Source: Gordonia sp. (in: high G+C Gram-positive bacteria)
GTDB lineage: Bacteria > Actinomycetota > Actinomycetes > Mycobacteriales > Mycobacteriaceae
Assembly (NCBI RefSeq): GCF_020438995.1
Contig: NZ_JAGQTN010000258.1
Location: 1-64,000 of the forward strand
Length of the DNA stretch: 64,000 nucleotides
Reading direction: 5' to 3'
Of this stretch, positions 1 to 8,229 are shown one piece after another. The notes beneath the pieces were generated by a model. That model was not told the DNA's origin and searched no databases. It worked only from the letters and a program-made list of their open reading frames with translations. Positions within the stretch are counted from its first letter, which is position 1. Every line of letters begins with the position of its first letter. Position numbers and translations under genes: made by a program.

Positions 1-248
1 AGCCACGCGGGCGCGCCCTCGGGTAGATGCTTCTCGAAGAACGCGGCCGACTGCACGCCGCCGGGCCAGCGTTTGCGGGTGATGATGCGGCCCCGCACAT
101 GCGGCAGCAGGACGTCGGCGATGCGGTTGTAGTAGTCGATGACGTCGTATTTCCGGATGCCATCAGCCGGGTACAGCACTTTGCCCAGGTTGGTGACGGC
201 GACGGTGCGGCCGTCGATGTCGAGAATGTCGCCCGCCATGACCACCAT
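1..248 (-). CDS. ligD: ATP-dependent DNA ligase LigD, N-terminal part (polymerase domain)
   Basis: The reverse strand reads from an ATG at 248 (a second in-frame ATG lies at 239) to the left edge, so only about 82 N-terminal residues are present. The start resembles the LigD polymerase/primase domain: VTNLGKVLYP, then YYNRIADVLLPH and the arginine-rich RGRIITRKRWPGG segment. LigD fills and seals double-strand breaks in bacterial non-homologous end joining. It is divergent from ku across about 60 bp, the usual partner arrangement. The ligase and nuclease domains, if present, lie outside the window, so a stand-alone polymerase is not excluded. Confidence 0.8.
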   Translation of the reverse strand, partial: MVVMAGDILDIDGRTVAVTNLGKVLYPADGIRKYDVIDYYNRIADVLLPHVRGRIITRKRWPGGVQSAAFFEKHLPEGAPAW

Positions 249-305
249 TGTGCGCCCCGCCCGGCGCCTCTCGACACACGACGCGATCTTGACGGTGATG
301 GCACA

Positions 306-1148
306 ATGGCCGACATGCGCTCGATCTGGAAGGGCGATCTCAGCTTTGGTCTGGTGAATGTTCCGGTCAAGGTGTACTCGGCCACGGAAAGCCACGACCG
401 CACCTCGCATCAGGTCGACTCCGCCGACGGCACCCGTATCCGGTACCGCCGCGTCCGCGAGGGCACCGACACCGAGGTCGACTACGCGAAAATCGCCAAC
501 GCCTACGAGACCGATTCGGGGGAGACGGTGATCGTCACCAAGGACGATCTGGCGACGCTCCCGGTCAATCGGTCACCTGAGATCTCCATCCTTGAATTCG
601 TGCCCCGCGAGCAGGTCGACCCGATCTATTTCGACAAGCCGTATTACCTGGAACCGGCGTCGAAATCGCCGAAGGCGTACACGTTGCTCGCGAAAGCGCT
701 CGAGGCGACCGACCGGCTCGCCGTCGCCGAATTCACGTTGCGCAACCGGACGCGGTTGGCGGTGGTACGCATCATCGACGGCGTGATGACGCTGCAAACC
801 CTGCTGTGGCCCGACGAGGTGCGTCGTCCCGACTTCAAGTTCCTCGACACCGACGTCGAATTGCGGCCGCAGGAACTGGAGATGGCTGCCTCGCTCATCG
901 AAACGATGGCCACCGACTTCGATCCGAGCCGGTTCGAGGACAAATACCAGATCGAACTGGGTAAGCTCATCGAATCCAAATCCGAAGGTGGACAGGCATT
1001 CCCGGAAACCGAGGAACCCGAATCCGACGACGATTCGGAGGTTGCGGACCTGCTTGCGGCCCTGCGGGCCTCGGTGAAAGACCGCGCCCCGCAACGGGAG
1101 TTGGCGGAGGACGCGCCGGTGAAACAACCGAGGCCCCTAGCCGGTTGA
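306..1148 (+). CDS. ku: Non-homologous end-joining protein Ku
   Basis: A 280-residue protein of the usual bacterial Ku length, with the hallmark opening MRSIWKGDLSFGLVNVPVKV followed by the beta-barrel core (ILEFVP, YYLEP, LLAKAL, FTLRNRTRLAVVR, LLWPDE). The C-terminus is acidic and then basic. Ku homodimers bind DNA ends and recruit LigD, which is encoded divergently. Two starts are possible: ATG 306 (MADMRSIW) or ATG 315 (MRSIW, the family start). The open frame extends further upstream, but that part overlaps the ligD promoter region and is not expected to be coding. The stretch after GTRIRYRRV lacks the CxxC pair often found in this region of Ku. Confidence 0.95.
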   Translation: MADMRSIWKGDLSFGLVNVPVKVYSATESHDRTSHQVDSADGTRIRYRRVREGTDTEVDYAKIANAYETDSGETVIVTKDDLATLPVNRSPEISILEFVPREQVDPIYFDKPYYLEPASKSPKAYTLLAKALEATDRLAVAEFTLRNRTRLAVVRIIDGVMTLQTLLWPDEVRRPDFKFLDTDVELRPQELEMAASLIETMATDFDPSRFEDKYQIELGKLIESKSEGGQAFPETEEPESDDDSEVADLLAALRASVKDRAPQRELAEDAPVKQPRPLAG

Positions 1149-1183
1149 TCGCCGGTTCGTTGTTGCGTCATGTACGGCGGCTC

Positions 1184-1240
1184 ACCGGACCCTTCGAGAC
1201 GCTCGCTCCTCCGTCGCATCGCCCTCAGGGATCAAGAAGG
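1184..1240 (+). repeat. Dispersed ~57-bp repeat, family A, copy 1
   Basis: The copy runs from CCGGACCCTTCG, through a TCGCTCCTCCGTCGC middle, to CCTCAGGGATCAAGA. Near-identical copies are found at 1455 (inverted), 13525, 20552, 20659, 20789 (inverted) and 48886. This one lies about 35 bp after the ku stop codon and abuts the tandem array that follows. Function is unknown; the element is recognised only by its recurrence in the window. Confidence 0.8.
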
Positions 1241-1413
1241 TTGCCGCGAAACGCAACCGCAGATATGTCTGAGGTGAGGCGAGTCGGTCGCGGGCGCGGT
1301 CGAATCAAGAGGTTGCCGCGAAACGCAACCGCAGACATGTCTGAGGTGAGCCGAGTCGGTTGCGGGCGCGGTCGAATCAAGAAGGTTGCCGCGAAACGCA
1401 ACCGCAGACATGG
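1239..1413. repeat. Tandem array, 72-73 bp unit, about 2.4 copies
   Basis: Units start at 1239, 1311 and 1384; the third stops matching near 1413. Each begins with a small inverted repeat (GGTTGC, 8-nt loop, GCAACC). Units 1 and 2 then carry CAGATATGTCTG or the perfect palindrome CAGACATGTCTG. The array fills the gap between ku and the MFS gene and lies between an outward and an inverted family A copy. It is not a CRISPR array, because the whole unit is repeated and there are no unique spacers. Confidence 0.85.
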
Positions 1414-1454
1414 CGCGTGATTATCGTGACGGAGGCAGTGCGGTGGTGACCGAG

Positions 1455-1511
1455 CATCTTGATCCCTGAGGCCGAAGCGACGAAGTCGCGAGGGTCGCGA
1501 AGGGTCCGGTG
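1455..1511 (-). repeat. Dispersed repeat family A, copy 2 (inverted)
   Basis: Read on the minus strand this is CCGGACCCTTCGCGACCCTC, then GACTTCGTCGCTTCGGCCTCAGGG in the middle, ending in ATCAAGATG. With copy 1 it flanks the 72-bp tandem array in inverted orientation, so the 1184-1511 segment looks like a compound repeat. No open frame of its own is credible. The remaining intergenic DNA to 1582 shows nothing recognisable. Confidence 0.8.
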
Positions 1512-1582
1512 ACCAGTGGCTCCCAACGACATCGCCACAAAACCATTGGCGTCGGCAGGCGAGGATCGGGCAAGCTCGGTGG

Positions 1583-2926
1583 ATGACATCGCAGGTCGAC
1601 CTACCCAGGGTGCTGCGTCCGTTCGGGACGCGGCAGTACCGGTGGCTGGCCGCGGGCCTGGCGCTGGCACTGTTCGGCGACGGCATGTGGCTGATCGCCG
1701 TGGTGTGGCAGGTCATCGACCTCGGTGGAGGGCCGGGCAAGGTGTCGCTGGTGTCGGGCACCACCGCCGTCGGCATGCTGGTGTCGTCGCTGGCCGGTGG
1801 CGTGCTGGCCGACCGGGTGTCGCAGCGGCTGATCACGATCGGCCTGGAGGTCACCAAACTTGTCGCATTCGCGTCGGTGGGGGTGGCGTCGATGGCCGGC
1901 GTGCTGACCTTCGGGCATCTGCTGGCGGCGGCCCTGCTCAGCGGCGTCACCACAGGCATGTACTACCCCGCGTACTCGGCGATGCTGCCGAACGTCGTCG
2001 AGGCCGCCCACCTGCAGGCCGCCAACGGGGTTGAAGGTTTCATGCGGCCGGTGTTCAACCAGGCCGCGGGCCCGCTGATCGCCGGCGCCGTCATCGGGCT
2101 GGCCGCGCCGGGGCAGGCGATCGTCCTCGCGGGCATCGCTTCGGTGTTGTCGGCGTGGTGTTACGTCGTGATGGGTCCGGTCGCCCGCCGCCACGAACCC
2201 ACCGACACCGGCGAAGTCGGTGCGATCCGGGGTGTGGTCACCGACATCGCCGAAGGTGTCGCCTACATGTGGCGCACACCGTGGCTGTGGGCGACGCTGT
2301 TCTTCGCGACCATCCTGGTGCTGGCCACGATTGGTCCGATCGAGGTGCTGGTGCCGTTCGCCCTGCGCGATCGTGCCGGCGGCGATGCCGGTGACCATTC
2401 GCTGGTGCTGATGGCGTTCGGGGCCGGGGCCGCGTTGTCGTCGTTGGCGTTCGCGTCGATCCCGATGCCGCGCCGCTACCTGACGCTGATGCTCGGGATC
2501 TGGGGAGTGTCCAGTGTCCCGCTCGTCGCGATGGGGTTCGCGCACAGTACGTGGATGTTCGTGGTCACCGCATTCGTGCTCGGTGTGCTTTTCGACGGCC
2601 CGATGGTCATCTGGGGCACCCTCCTGCAGCGGCGGGTGCCGCCGCATCTGCTGGGCCGGGTGTCGAGTCTGGACTTCTTCGTATCGGTGGCGCTGCTGCC
2701 GCTGTCGATGGCGATCGTCGCACCGGTCAGTCACGCGATCGGGTACACGGCGACGTTCGTGCTGGCCGGCCTGCTGCCGGTGCCGTGCGCGCTGGTGTTC
2801 TATCTGGCGGCCCGGTTGTGGCGCGACGAGATCGAGCATCCGTTGCGCGATGAGCCGGTCCCTGTGGTCGCTCCCGATACCGCGGTGTCGGCCACCCCGC
2901 GCTGCGACAGCGAGCTGTATCAGTGA
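1583..2926 (+). CDS. MFS transporter (EntS/MFS_3-like exporter)
   Basis: A 447-residue, highly hydrophobic protein with about 12 predicted membrane helices. The N-terminal half carries a GVLADRVSQR loop between helices 2 and 3, matching the MFS motif A region (Gx3DR). The layout resembles the MFS_3 / enterobactin-exporter group, which moves small molecules by proton antiport. The substrate cannot be read from sequence. The C-terminal tail is hydrophilic. The ATG at 1583 fits the first helix well (GTRQYRWLAAG). The gene stands 43 bp before the flavoenzyme gene on the same strand. Confidence 0.85.
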   Translation: MTSQVDLPRVLRPFGTRQYRWLAAGLALALFGDGMWLIAVVWQVIDLGGGPGKVSLVSGTTAVGMLVSSLAGGVLADRVSQRLITIGLEVTKLVAFASVGVASMAGVLTFGHLLAAALLSGVTTGMYYPAYSAMLPNVVEAAHLQAANGVEGFMRPVFNQAAGPLIAGAVIGLAAPGQAIVLAGIASVLSAWCYVVMGPVARRHEPTDTGEVGAIRGVVTDIAEGVAYMWRTPWLWATLFFATILVLATIGPIEVLVPFALRDRAGGDAGDHSLVLMAFGAGAALSSLAFASIPMPRRYLTLMLGIWGVSSVPLVAMGFAHSTWMFVVTAFVLGVLFDGPMVIWGTLLQRRVPPHLLGRVSSLDFFVSVALLPLSMAIVAPVSHAIGYTATFVLAGLLPVPCALVFYLAARLWRDEIEHPLRDEPVPVVAPDTAVSATPRCDSELYQ

Positions 2927-2969
2927 TTGCGGCACAAGTGGACTGATCGTTCAGCGATACGATGGCCGC

Positions 2970-4283
2970 ATGGCAGAGCAGGCCCCGATGGCAGAGCAGG
3001 TACCGCCCGGTGCGGGGCGGATTCGGCAGAACGACATCTACGTCGCCGGGATTCACGGCCGAAAACCCAAGGTGCCCACCGACCATGCCGAATTGGAGCG
3101 TCGCGCCCGCAAGGCGATGAGTGAGCGGGCGTGGGCGTACATCGCCGGTGGCGCGGGCGAGGGGGCGACGATGCGCGCCAACCGGGCCGCGCTCGATCGA
3201 CGGGCGATCGTGCCGCGCGTGCTGCGCGATGTGTCCGTCCGCTCCACCGAGATCGAGTTGTTCGGCGACACCCTGCCCGCGCCGGTGCTGTTCTCCCCGG
3301 TCGGCGCCGGGGGTCTGGTGCGCAGGCGCGCCGACGTGCTCATCGGGCAGGCCGCCGCGCAGCTCGGGGTGCCCTACATCTTCTCCAATCAGGGCAGTGC
3401 GCCGATGGAAGACGTTGCGGCGGAAATGGATCGGATCAGGCCGGGCGCACCCCGCTGGTTCCAGCTGTACTGGTCCGTCGACGACGACCTCGTCGACAGT
3501 TTCTTGATGCGCGCCAAGAAGATGGGTGCGTCGGCGATCGCCGTGACCCTCGACACCACGATGCTCGGCTGGCGTCCGCAGGACCTCAACCTGGGTTCGC
3601 TGCCGTTCGCCCGCGCCGAGGGCATCGACCAATACACCTCCGACGCCCGCTTCCGTGACATCGTCGCCGAGCGGATCCGTTCGGCGACGGCCGCCGAGAA
3701 GCCGGAGGTGACCCTGGGTGCGATCCGCACGCTGTTCTCGATCGCCCGCAACGTTCCCGGCTCGTTCCTCAAGAACCTGCCGTCCCCCGAGCCACGCGAG
3801 TCGGTGCAGACATTCCTGTCGATCTACTCGCGACCGTCGCTGAGCTGGGACGACATCGCCGGACTGCGCGAGCGCACCGATCTGCCGATCGTCCTCAAGG
3901 GCATCCTGCATCCCGACGACGCCCGCCGCGCCGTCGACACCGGTGTCGACGGCATCATCGTGTCCAACCACGGTGGCCGACAGGTCGACGGGTCGATAGG
4001 TTCCGTCGATGCGCTCGCCGCTATCGCCCCCGTCGTCGACGGCCGGATCAAAGTGCTGGTGGACTCCGGAATCCATACGGGCGCAGATGTTTTCAAAGCA
4101 CTGGCGCTGGGTGCCGACGCTGCGTGCATCGGCCGGCCGCACATGTACGGCCTGGCCATCGACGGGGCCGACGGAGCACGCGACGTGGTGGCCAACATCA
4201 TCGCCGAACTCGACCTGACGCTCGGACTCTCGGGTCATACGTCGGTGGCCGAGGTCGATCGGAGTGCCCTGGCCGAGGTCTAG
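2970..4283 (+). CDS. FMN-dependent alpha-hydroxy acid oxidase family, lactate 2-monooxygenase-like
   Basis: A 437-residue protein of the FMN-dependent alpha-hydroxy acid dehydrogenase family. It has the substrate-binding LGWRPQDLN segment seen in lactate 2-monooxygenases, the KGI lysine strand (IVLKGILHP), and the catalytic histidine motif SNHGGRQVDG. Phosphate/FMN-binding residues follow in VLVDSGI and CIGRPHMYG. Lactate 2-monooxygenase converts L-lactate and oxygen to acetate, carbon dioxide and water; other 2-hydroxy acids are possible here. The ATG at 2970 is followed by a duplicated MAEQ(A/V)P, so 2988 is an alternative start. Confidence 0.85.
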   Translation: MAEQAPMAEQVPPGAGRIRQNDIYVAGIHGRKPKVPTDHAELERRARKAMSERAWAYIAGGAGEGATMRANRAALDRRAIVPRVLRDVSVRSTEIELFGDTLPAPVLFSPVGAGGLVRRRADVLIGQAAAQLGVPYIFSNQGSAPMEDVAAEMDRIRPGAPRWFQLYWSVDDDLVDSFLMRAKKMGASAIAVTLDTTMLGWRPQDLNLGSLPFARAEGIDQYTSDARFRDIVAERIRSATAAEKPEVTLGAIRTLFSIARNVPGSFLKNLPSPEPRESVQTFLSIYSRPSLSWDDIAGLRERTDLPIVLKGILHPDDARRAVDTGVDGIIVSNHGGRQVDGSIGSVDALAAIAPVVDGRIKVLVDSGIHTGADVFKALALGADAACIGRPHMYGLAIDGADGARDVVANIIAELDLTLGLSGHTSVAEVDRSALAEV

Positions 4284-4344
4284 AGCTTTACTGCCGAAAC
4301 GGCCCGGAACGGAGCTAGTGTTCGGTCGGCAGTCGGTTTGCGAC

Positions 4345-4350
4345 TATGTT
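4345..4350 (+). promoter_or_regulatory. -10 box for a leaderless start
   Basis: TATGTT fits TANNNT and lies 7 nt before the ATG at 4358, the spacing of leaderless actinobacterial transcripts. No ribosome-binding site precedes that ATG, which favours 4358 over the ATG at 4346. Confidence 0.5.
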
Positions 4351-4357
4351 TGTACCC

Positions 4358-5047
4358 ATGAGCAGCGCGCTTGACGGACCGGGTACGGAAGATCTGGCCA
4401 CCGACGATCAGGACGCAGCCACGACGGAATCCGAGGGAAACGCCGAATCCGGTGGCTGGCGCGACTTCGGTGCGCCCGAACTACCGGTTCCGCTGGCCGC
4501 CGCGCTGGAGACGTTCGCCGAGCACGGCTACCACGGCACATCGGTCCGGGAGATCGCCTCACGGGCCAACCTGTCGGTGCCCGGCCTCTATCACCACTAT
4601 CCGTCCAAGCAGTCACTGCTGCAGGGGCTGCTCGAACGCACGATGATCGACCTGCTCACCCGCTCGGAACAGGCTGTCGCGGAGGCTGGCGGTGATCCGG
4701 TCGCCCGCTTCGACGCCGTTGTCGAATCGTTGCTGCGGTTCCATATGTACCGGCAGGCGCAGGCGTTCGTCGGGTCCACCGAGATCCGCAGCCTCGACGC
4801 CGCCTACAAGCCGACGTACGTGGGCCATCGGGACCGGCAGCAGCGGATGGTCGACGACATCGTGTTCGCGGGCGTCGAGTCGGGCGACTTTGCCACCAAG
4901 TACCCCAAGGACGCCGCCCGTGCGGTGTCGACGATGTGCGTCGGGGTGTCCACCTGGTTCAACGTCGACGGTCCGGTGGCGGCCGACGAGTTGATCCGGC
5001 GCAACTTGCACATGGCGCGCTGCCTGGTCGAGTACACGGGGGAATAG
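4358..5047 (+). CDS. TetR family transcriptional regulator
   Basis: A 229-residue regulator. After an acidic, disordered N-terminus of about 35 residues comes a TetR HTH: ALETFAEHGYHGTSVREIA, then ANLSVPGLYHHYPSKQSLL. The C-terminal part resembles the TetR_C domains of fatty-acid and acyl-CoA regulators. It lies 88 bp upstream of an acyl-CoA dehydrogenase gene on the same strand, and a perfect 16-bp palindrome sits between them, so it probably represses that unit. Ligand is likely an acyl-CoA, by analogy only. An ATG at 4346 would add four residues. Confidence 0.88.
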   Translation: MSSALDGPGTEDLATDDQDAATTESEGNAESGGWRDFGAPELPVPLAAALETFAEHGYHGTSVREIASRANLSVPGLYHHYPSKQSLLQGLLERTMIDLLTRSEQAVAEAGGDPVARFDAVVESLLRFHMYRQAQAFVGSTEIRSLDAAYKPTYVGHRDRQQRMVDDIVFAGVESGDFATKYPKDAARAVSTMCVGVSTWFNVDGPVAADELIRRNLHMARCLVEYTGE

Positions 5048-5095
5048 CTGTTTCGTTGACGCGGTGGCGGCGGCCTGGCATGGTGTAAACCGTCG

Positions 5096-5111
5096 CCGAG
5101 CGATCGCTCGG
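5096..5111. promoter_or_regulatory. 16-bp palindromic operator, probable TetR site
   Basis: CCGAGCGATCGCTCGG is a perfect palindrome 24 bp before the TTG start of the acyl-CoA dehydrogenase. Size and symmetry suit a TetR dimer, and the adjacent TetR gene is the obvious candidate. Binding is inferred. Confidence 0.6.
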
Positions 5112-5135
5112 TAGGAGCCGTACCAGGAGAGCCCG

Positions 5136-6353
5136 TTGCCCATTGACCTGACCTACGACCCGTCCGTCACCGACCTCGTCGCCAGGACGACGACGTTTGT
5201 GCGCGACCACGTCCTGCCTGTCGAGAACGAGTTCCACGGCGACATCACCGCCGCGGGTGGCGACGACGTGCGCCGTCGCCTTAACGATGCCGCCCGTGAG
5301 GCGGGGGTGTTCGCGCCGCACGCCCCCGTCGAATTCGGCGGCCTCGGTCTCAACATGTCCGACCGGGCGCCCGTCTTCGAGGCCGCCGGCTACTCGACGT
5401 TCGGCCCCGTCGCATTGCACATCGGTGCACCCGACGAGGGCAACGTTCATATGCTCGCGCACGTCGCCGACGACCGCCAGCGCACCACCTACCTCGAGCC
5501 GCTCGCTCGCGGCATCGTCCGGTCGGCCTTTGCGATGACCGAACCGTCGCCGGGTGCCGGCTCGGATCCCAGTGCCCTGCGCACCCAGGCGGTCAAGGTC
5601 GACGGCGGCTGGAAGATCAACGGCGAGAAGCGCTTCATCACCGGGGCCGACGGGGCGGGCTTCTTCATCATCATGGCCCGCACCGCCGGATCGCCCGGCG
5701 ACCGCGGTGGCGCCACCATGTTCCTCGCACCCGGAGATACCCCCGGCATCACCGTCAAACGGCACATCCACACCACCGACAAGGCGATGATCGGCGGGCA
5801 CTGCGAGGTCGGATTCAGCGACGTGTTCGTTCCCGACGAGGACATCCTCGGCGAGGTCGATGAAGGCTACCGGTACGCGCAGGTGCGCCTCGGTCCGGCC
5901 CGGATGACACATGTGATGCGGTGGATGGGTTCGGCGGTGCGCTGCCAGGATGTGGCCGTCGACTACGTCGCGCAGCGTGAGGGTTTCGGCGGCAAGCTCG
6001 CCGACTTGGGCATGATCCAGCAGATGATCGCCGACAACGAGATCGACTTGGCAGCTTCCCGTGCGCTGCTGATCAAGGCATGTCACGAGCTGGATGCCGG
6101 TAAGCATGCCTCCGACGAGACGTCCATCGCCAAAACCTTTGCCGCCGAAGCCTACTTGCGCATCGTCGACCGCAGCATCCAGATGTGCGGCGGGCTCGGG
6201 GTATCCGAGGATCTGCCGCTGGCCCGGCTGCAGGCCGAGCTGCGGCCGTTCCGCATCTACGACGGACCCTCGGAGGTGCATCGCTGGGCGATCGCCCGAC
6301 GCGCCGTGGGTCGCTGGCGTAAAGCTCACCAGGAGAAGGGATCACAGGCATGA
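5136..6353 (+). CDS. Acyl-CoA dehydrogenase (ACAD10/11- or LvaC-like)
   Basis: A 405-residue flavoprotein with the acyl-CoA dehydrogenase fold: FAD-contact motif FAMTEPSPGAGSDPS, the GEKRFITGA strand and the C-terminal QMCGGLGVSEDLPLARL segment. The ending YDGPSEVHRWAIARR resembles ACAD10/11-type enzymes. The start is TTG at 5136 after CAGGAGAG. The next gene overlaps by 4 bp and encodes an APH-fold kinase-like protein, the pairing seen in human ACAD10/11 and in the LvaA/LvaC levulinate pathway. Those systems remove a 4-hydroxyl group through a phosphorylated intermediate. Substrate here is unknown. Confidence 0.88.
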   Translation: MPIDLTYDPSVTDLVARTTTFVRDHVLPVENEFHGDITAAGGDDVRRRLNDAAREAGVFAPHAPVEFGGLGLNMSDRAPVFEAAGYSTFGPVALHIGAPDEGNVHMLAHVADDRQRTTYLEPLARGIVRSAFAMTEPSPGAGSDPSALRTQAVKVDGGWKINGEKRFITGADGAGFFIIMARTAGSPGDRGGATMFLAPGDTPGITVKRHIHTTDKAMIGGHCEVGFSDVFVPDEDILGEVDEGYRYAQVRLGPARMTHVMRWMGSAVRCQDVAVDYVAQREGFGGKLADLGMIQQMIADNEIDLAASRALLIKACHELDAGKHASDETSIAKTFAAEAYLRIVDRSIQMCGGLGVSEDLPLARLQAELRPFRIYDGPSEVHRWAIARRAVGRWRKAHQEKGSQA

Positions 6354-7357
6354 GTCACCCGGCACTCGATTCCGCCAAACTGCACGCGTTTCTTCTCGAC
6401 CAGGGTGTCGAGGTTGCCGGCGAACTGACCGTCGACCTCATCAGTGGCGGCAAGTCGAACCTGACTTTCTTTGTGTCCGACGGGAAGTCGACGTGGGTGG
6501 TGCGGCGTCCGCCGACCGGCGGGCTGACTCCGTCCGCGCACGATATGAACCGTGAATGGGCCGTCACCTACGCGCTGCAGGGCACCGGAGTTCCGGTCGC
6601 GGCGACTGTCGCCGTCGACCCCGACGGCGCGGTGCTCGGCGCGCCGTTCACCGTCGTCGAATACGTCGACGGTCTGGTGGTGCGTTCGGCCGAGGACCTC
6701 GACGCACTGTCCGATGACGACGTCGCCCGCAACAGTGAGGCACTGATCTCGACGCTCGCGTCGCTGCACGCCGTCGACTACCACGCCGTCGGTCTCGAAT
6801 CCTTCGGCAGGCCAGAAGGATTCGCTGCCCGCCAGGTGAAACTGTGGGCGCGGCAGTGGGGTCATGTGAAGTCGCGTGAACTCGCCGACGTCGACACCCT
6901 GGTGGCGGCGCTGTCCGATCGAGTGCCCGCGCAGTCGCGAAACACCATCGTGCACGGCGACTTCCGCGTCGACAACACCATTCTTGCTAAAGATGATCCG
7001 GGAGTCGTTCGGGCGGTGGTGGATTGGGAGATGTCCACCCTCGGTGACCCGCTCACCGACATCGCGCTGATGTGCGTCTACCGCCAGCCCGTCTTCGACA
7101 CCGTCCTCGGTTTCGACGCCGCCTGGACCAGCACCCGCTATCCGTCGGCCGACGCCATCGCCGCCCGCTACGCCGAACTGGCCGGAATCGACCTGGGCGA
7201 CTGGGACTTCTACCTGGCCTTGGCCAACCTGAAACTCGGCGTCATCGCCGAAGGCATCACCCACCGCGCCCTGGCCGGCGCGGCCTCCGACGGTGCCGAA
7301 CGCGCCGCCGAGGCGACGGCCGAGTTCATCGCGGCAGGTCTACGGCAGTTGGGCTGA
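6350..7357 (+). CDS. APH-fold phosphotransferase (FadE36/LvaA-like)
   Basis: A 335-residue member of the aminoglycoside phosphotransferase/choline kinase fold. The nucleotide-binding loop ISGGKSNLTF is near the N-terminus, the catalytic loop is IVHGDFRVDN, and the metal-binding aspartate follows in VVDWEMSTLGDP. It overlaps the acyl-CoA dehydrogenase by ATGA, indicating translational coupling. In related pairs the kinase phosphorylates a hydroxyacyl-CoA that the dehydrogenase partner then processes; antibiotic modification is unlikely in this setting. The mycobacterial relative is mislabelled as an acyl-CoA dehydrogenase (FadE36). Confidence 0.85.
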   Translation: MSHPALDSAKLHAFLLDQGVEVAGELTVDLISGGKSNLTFFVSDGKSTWVVRRPPTGGLTPSAHDMNREWAVTYALQGTGVPVAATVAVDPDGAVLGAPFTVVEYVDGLVVRSAEDLDALSDDDVARNSEALISTLASLHAVDYHAVGLESFGRPEGFAARQVKLWARQWGHVKSRELADVDTLVAALSDRVPAQSRNTIVHGDFRVDNTILAKDDPGVVRAVVDWEMSTLGDPLTDIALMCVYRQPVFDTVLGFDAAWTSTRYPSADAIAARYAELAGIDLGDWDFYLALANLKLGVIAEGITHRALAGAASDGAERAAEATAEFIAAGLRQLG

Positions 7358-7370
7358 GGGTGCCAAACTT

Positions 7371-7403
7371 TGCCGGCGGTTCCGGAAACCGGAACTGCCG
7401 GCA
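7371..7403 (+). terminator. Stem-loop after the dehydrogenase/kinase pair
   Basis: TGCCGGCGGTTCCGG and CCGGAACTGCCGGCA pair over 15 bp with one mismatch around an AAA loop, starting 13 nt after the kinase stop. There is no T-run, so it may attenuate or stabilise rather than fully terminate. Confidence 0.55.
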
Positions 7404-7438
7404 AGGTCTACGGGTGGTTCTCTCGAAAGGCTCGACCA

Positions 7439-8158
7439 ATGCACTTCACTTCGCACCAGGTTCTCGACGATGGTCTCGCCGAGCGTCACTTCACTCTCGG
7501 TGAGATCCCCGGCATCCTGTGGACGCCCGGCACCGTAACCGCCCCACTGATTCTGCTCGGTCATCCGGGCGGGCTCGACGGTATGTATCCGCGGCTGCTC
7601 GGCCGCGCCCGTTCATCCGCTGCTCTCGGATTCGCCTCGGCCACCATCGAATTGCCCGGCAGTGGATCACGCCCTGGGCTGCCCGGTGTCGACGCCGCCC
7701 GTCGCGACCTGCGTCACGCCGTGACGGCGGGGAAGCCTGTCGGCGACGACATCGTCGACCGGCTCATCACACCGCTCATCGAACAGTCGGTCCCCGAATG
7801 GAGTCGGCTTCTCGACGCACTACCCGACATCGACGGCCCCGTCGGCTATTCCGGCGGCATCCTCGCCATCGGCGTGCGGCTGGCGCTGACCGAACCGCGC
7901 ATCGTCGCGGCCGGACTGTTCGCCGGCAGCTACGTCCCCGCATCGACGTTCGACGAGGCCCGGCAGGTCACCATTCCGCTGCACGTGCTGCTGCAATGGG
8001 ACGACGAAGGCAACGACCGGCAGATGGCACTCGACCTGTTCGACGCCTTCGGTTCGGCGGAGAAGACGTTGCAGGCCAGCATGGGTGGTCATCGCGGAGT
8101 CCCGGCACACGCCGGTGAGGACACCGCCCGCTTCTTCGCCCGGCACCTGCGCCGGTAG
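7439..8158 (+). CDS. Alpha/beta hydrolase family protein
   Basis: A 239-residue protein resembling the dienelactone hydrolase-like alpha/beta fold: strand LILLGHPGGLDGMYP (oxyanion-hole region), then a nucleophile elbow at GPVGYSGGILAIG and a C-terminal GGHRGVP histidine. The elbow reads G-Y-S-G-G, fitting G-x-S-x-G. The aspartate may lie in LLQWDDEGN. The ATG at 7439 follows GAAAGG at good spacing; the open frame extends to 7370 but that part overlaps the stem-loop. It follows the kinase gene by 81 bp and may be a third member of the unit. Substrate unknown. Confidence 0.75.
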   Translation: MHFTSHQVLDDGLAERHFTLGEIPGILWTPGTVTAPLILLGHPGGLDGMYPRLLGRARSSAALGFASATIELPGSGSRPGLPGVDAARRDLRHAVTAGKPVGDDIVDRLITPLIEQSVPEWSRLLDALPDIDGPVGYSGGILAIGVRLALTEPRIVAAGLFAGSYVPASTFDEARQVTIPLHVLLQWDDEGNDRQMALDLFDAFGSAEKTLQASMGGHRGVPAHAGEDTARFFARHLRR

Positions 8159-8229
8159 TCGTTCCAAACCCGGCCCGGCGCTACTGCTCGTATGCGGTGA
8201 TGCGCTCCTCCGGGGTGAGATGAACGACG

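Noticed and set aside
27..305. Open frame upstream of ku in the same frame
   Set aside because: It overlaps the divergent ligD coding region and lacks Ku similarity; the Ku fold starts at MRSIW.
1239..1413. CRISPR array
   Set aside because: The whole unit of 72-73 bp is repeated with no unique spacers and there are no cas genes.
6350..7357. Aminoglycoside resistance gene
   Set aside because: The kinase fold is shared, but coupling to an acyl-CoA dehydrogenase points to lipid metabolism.
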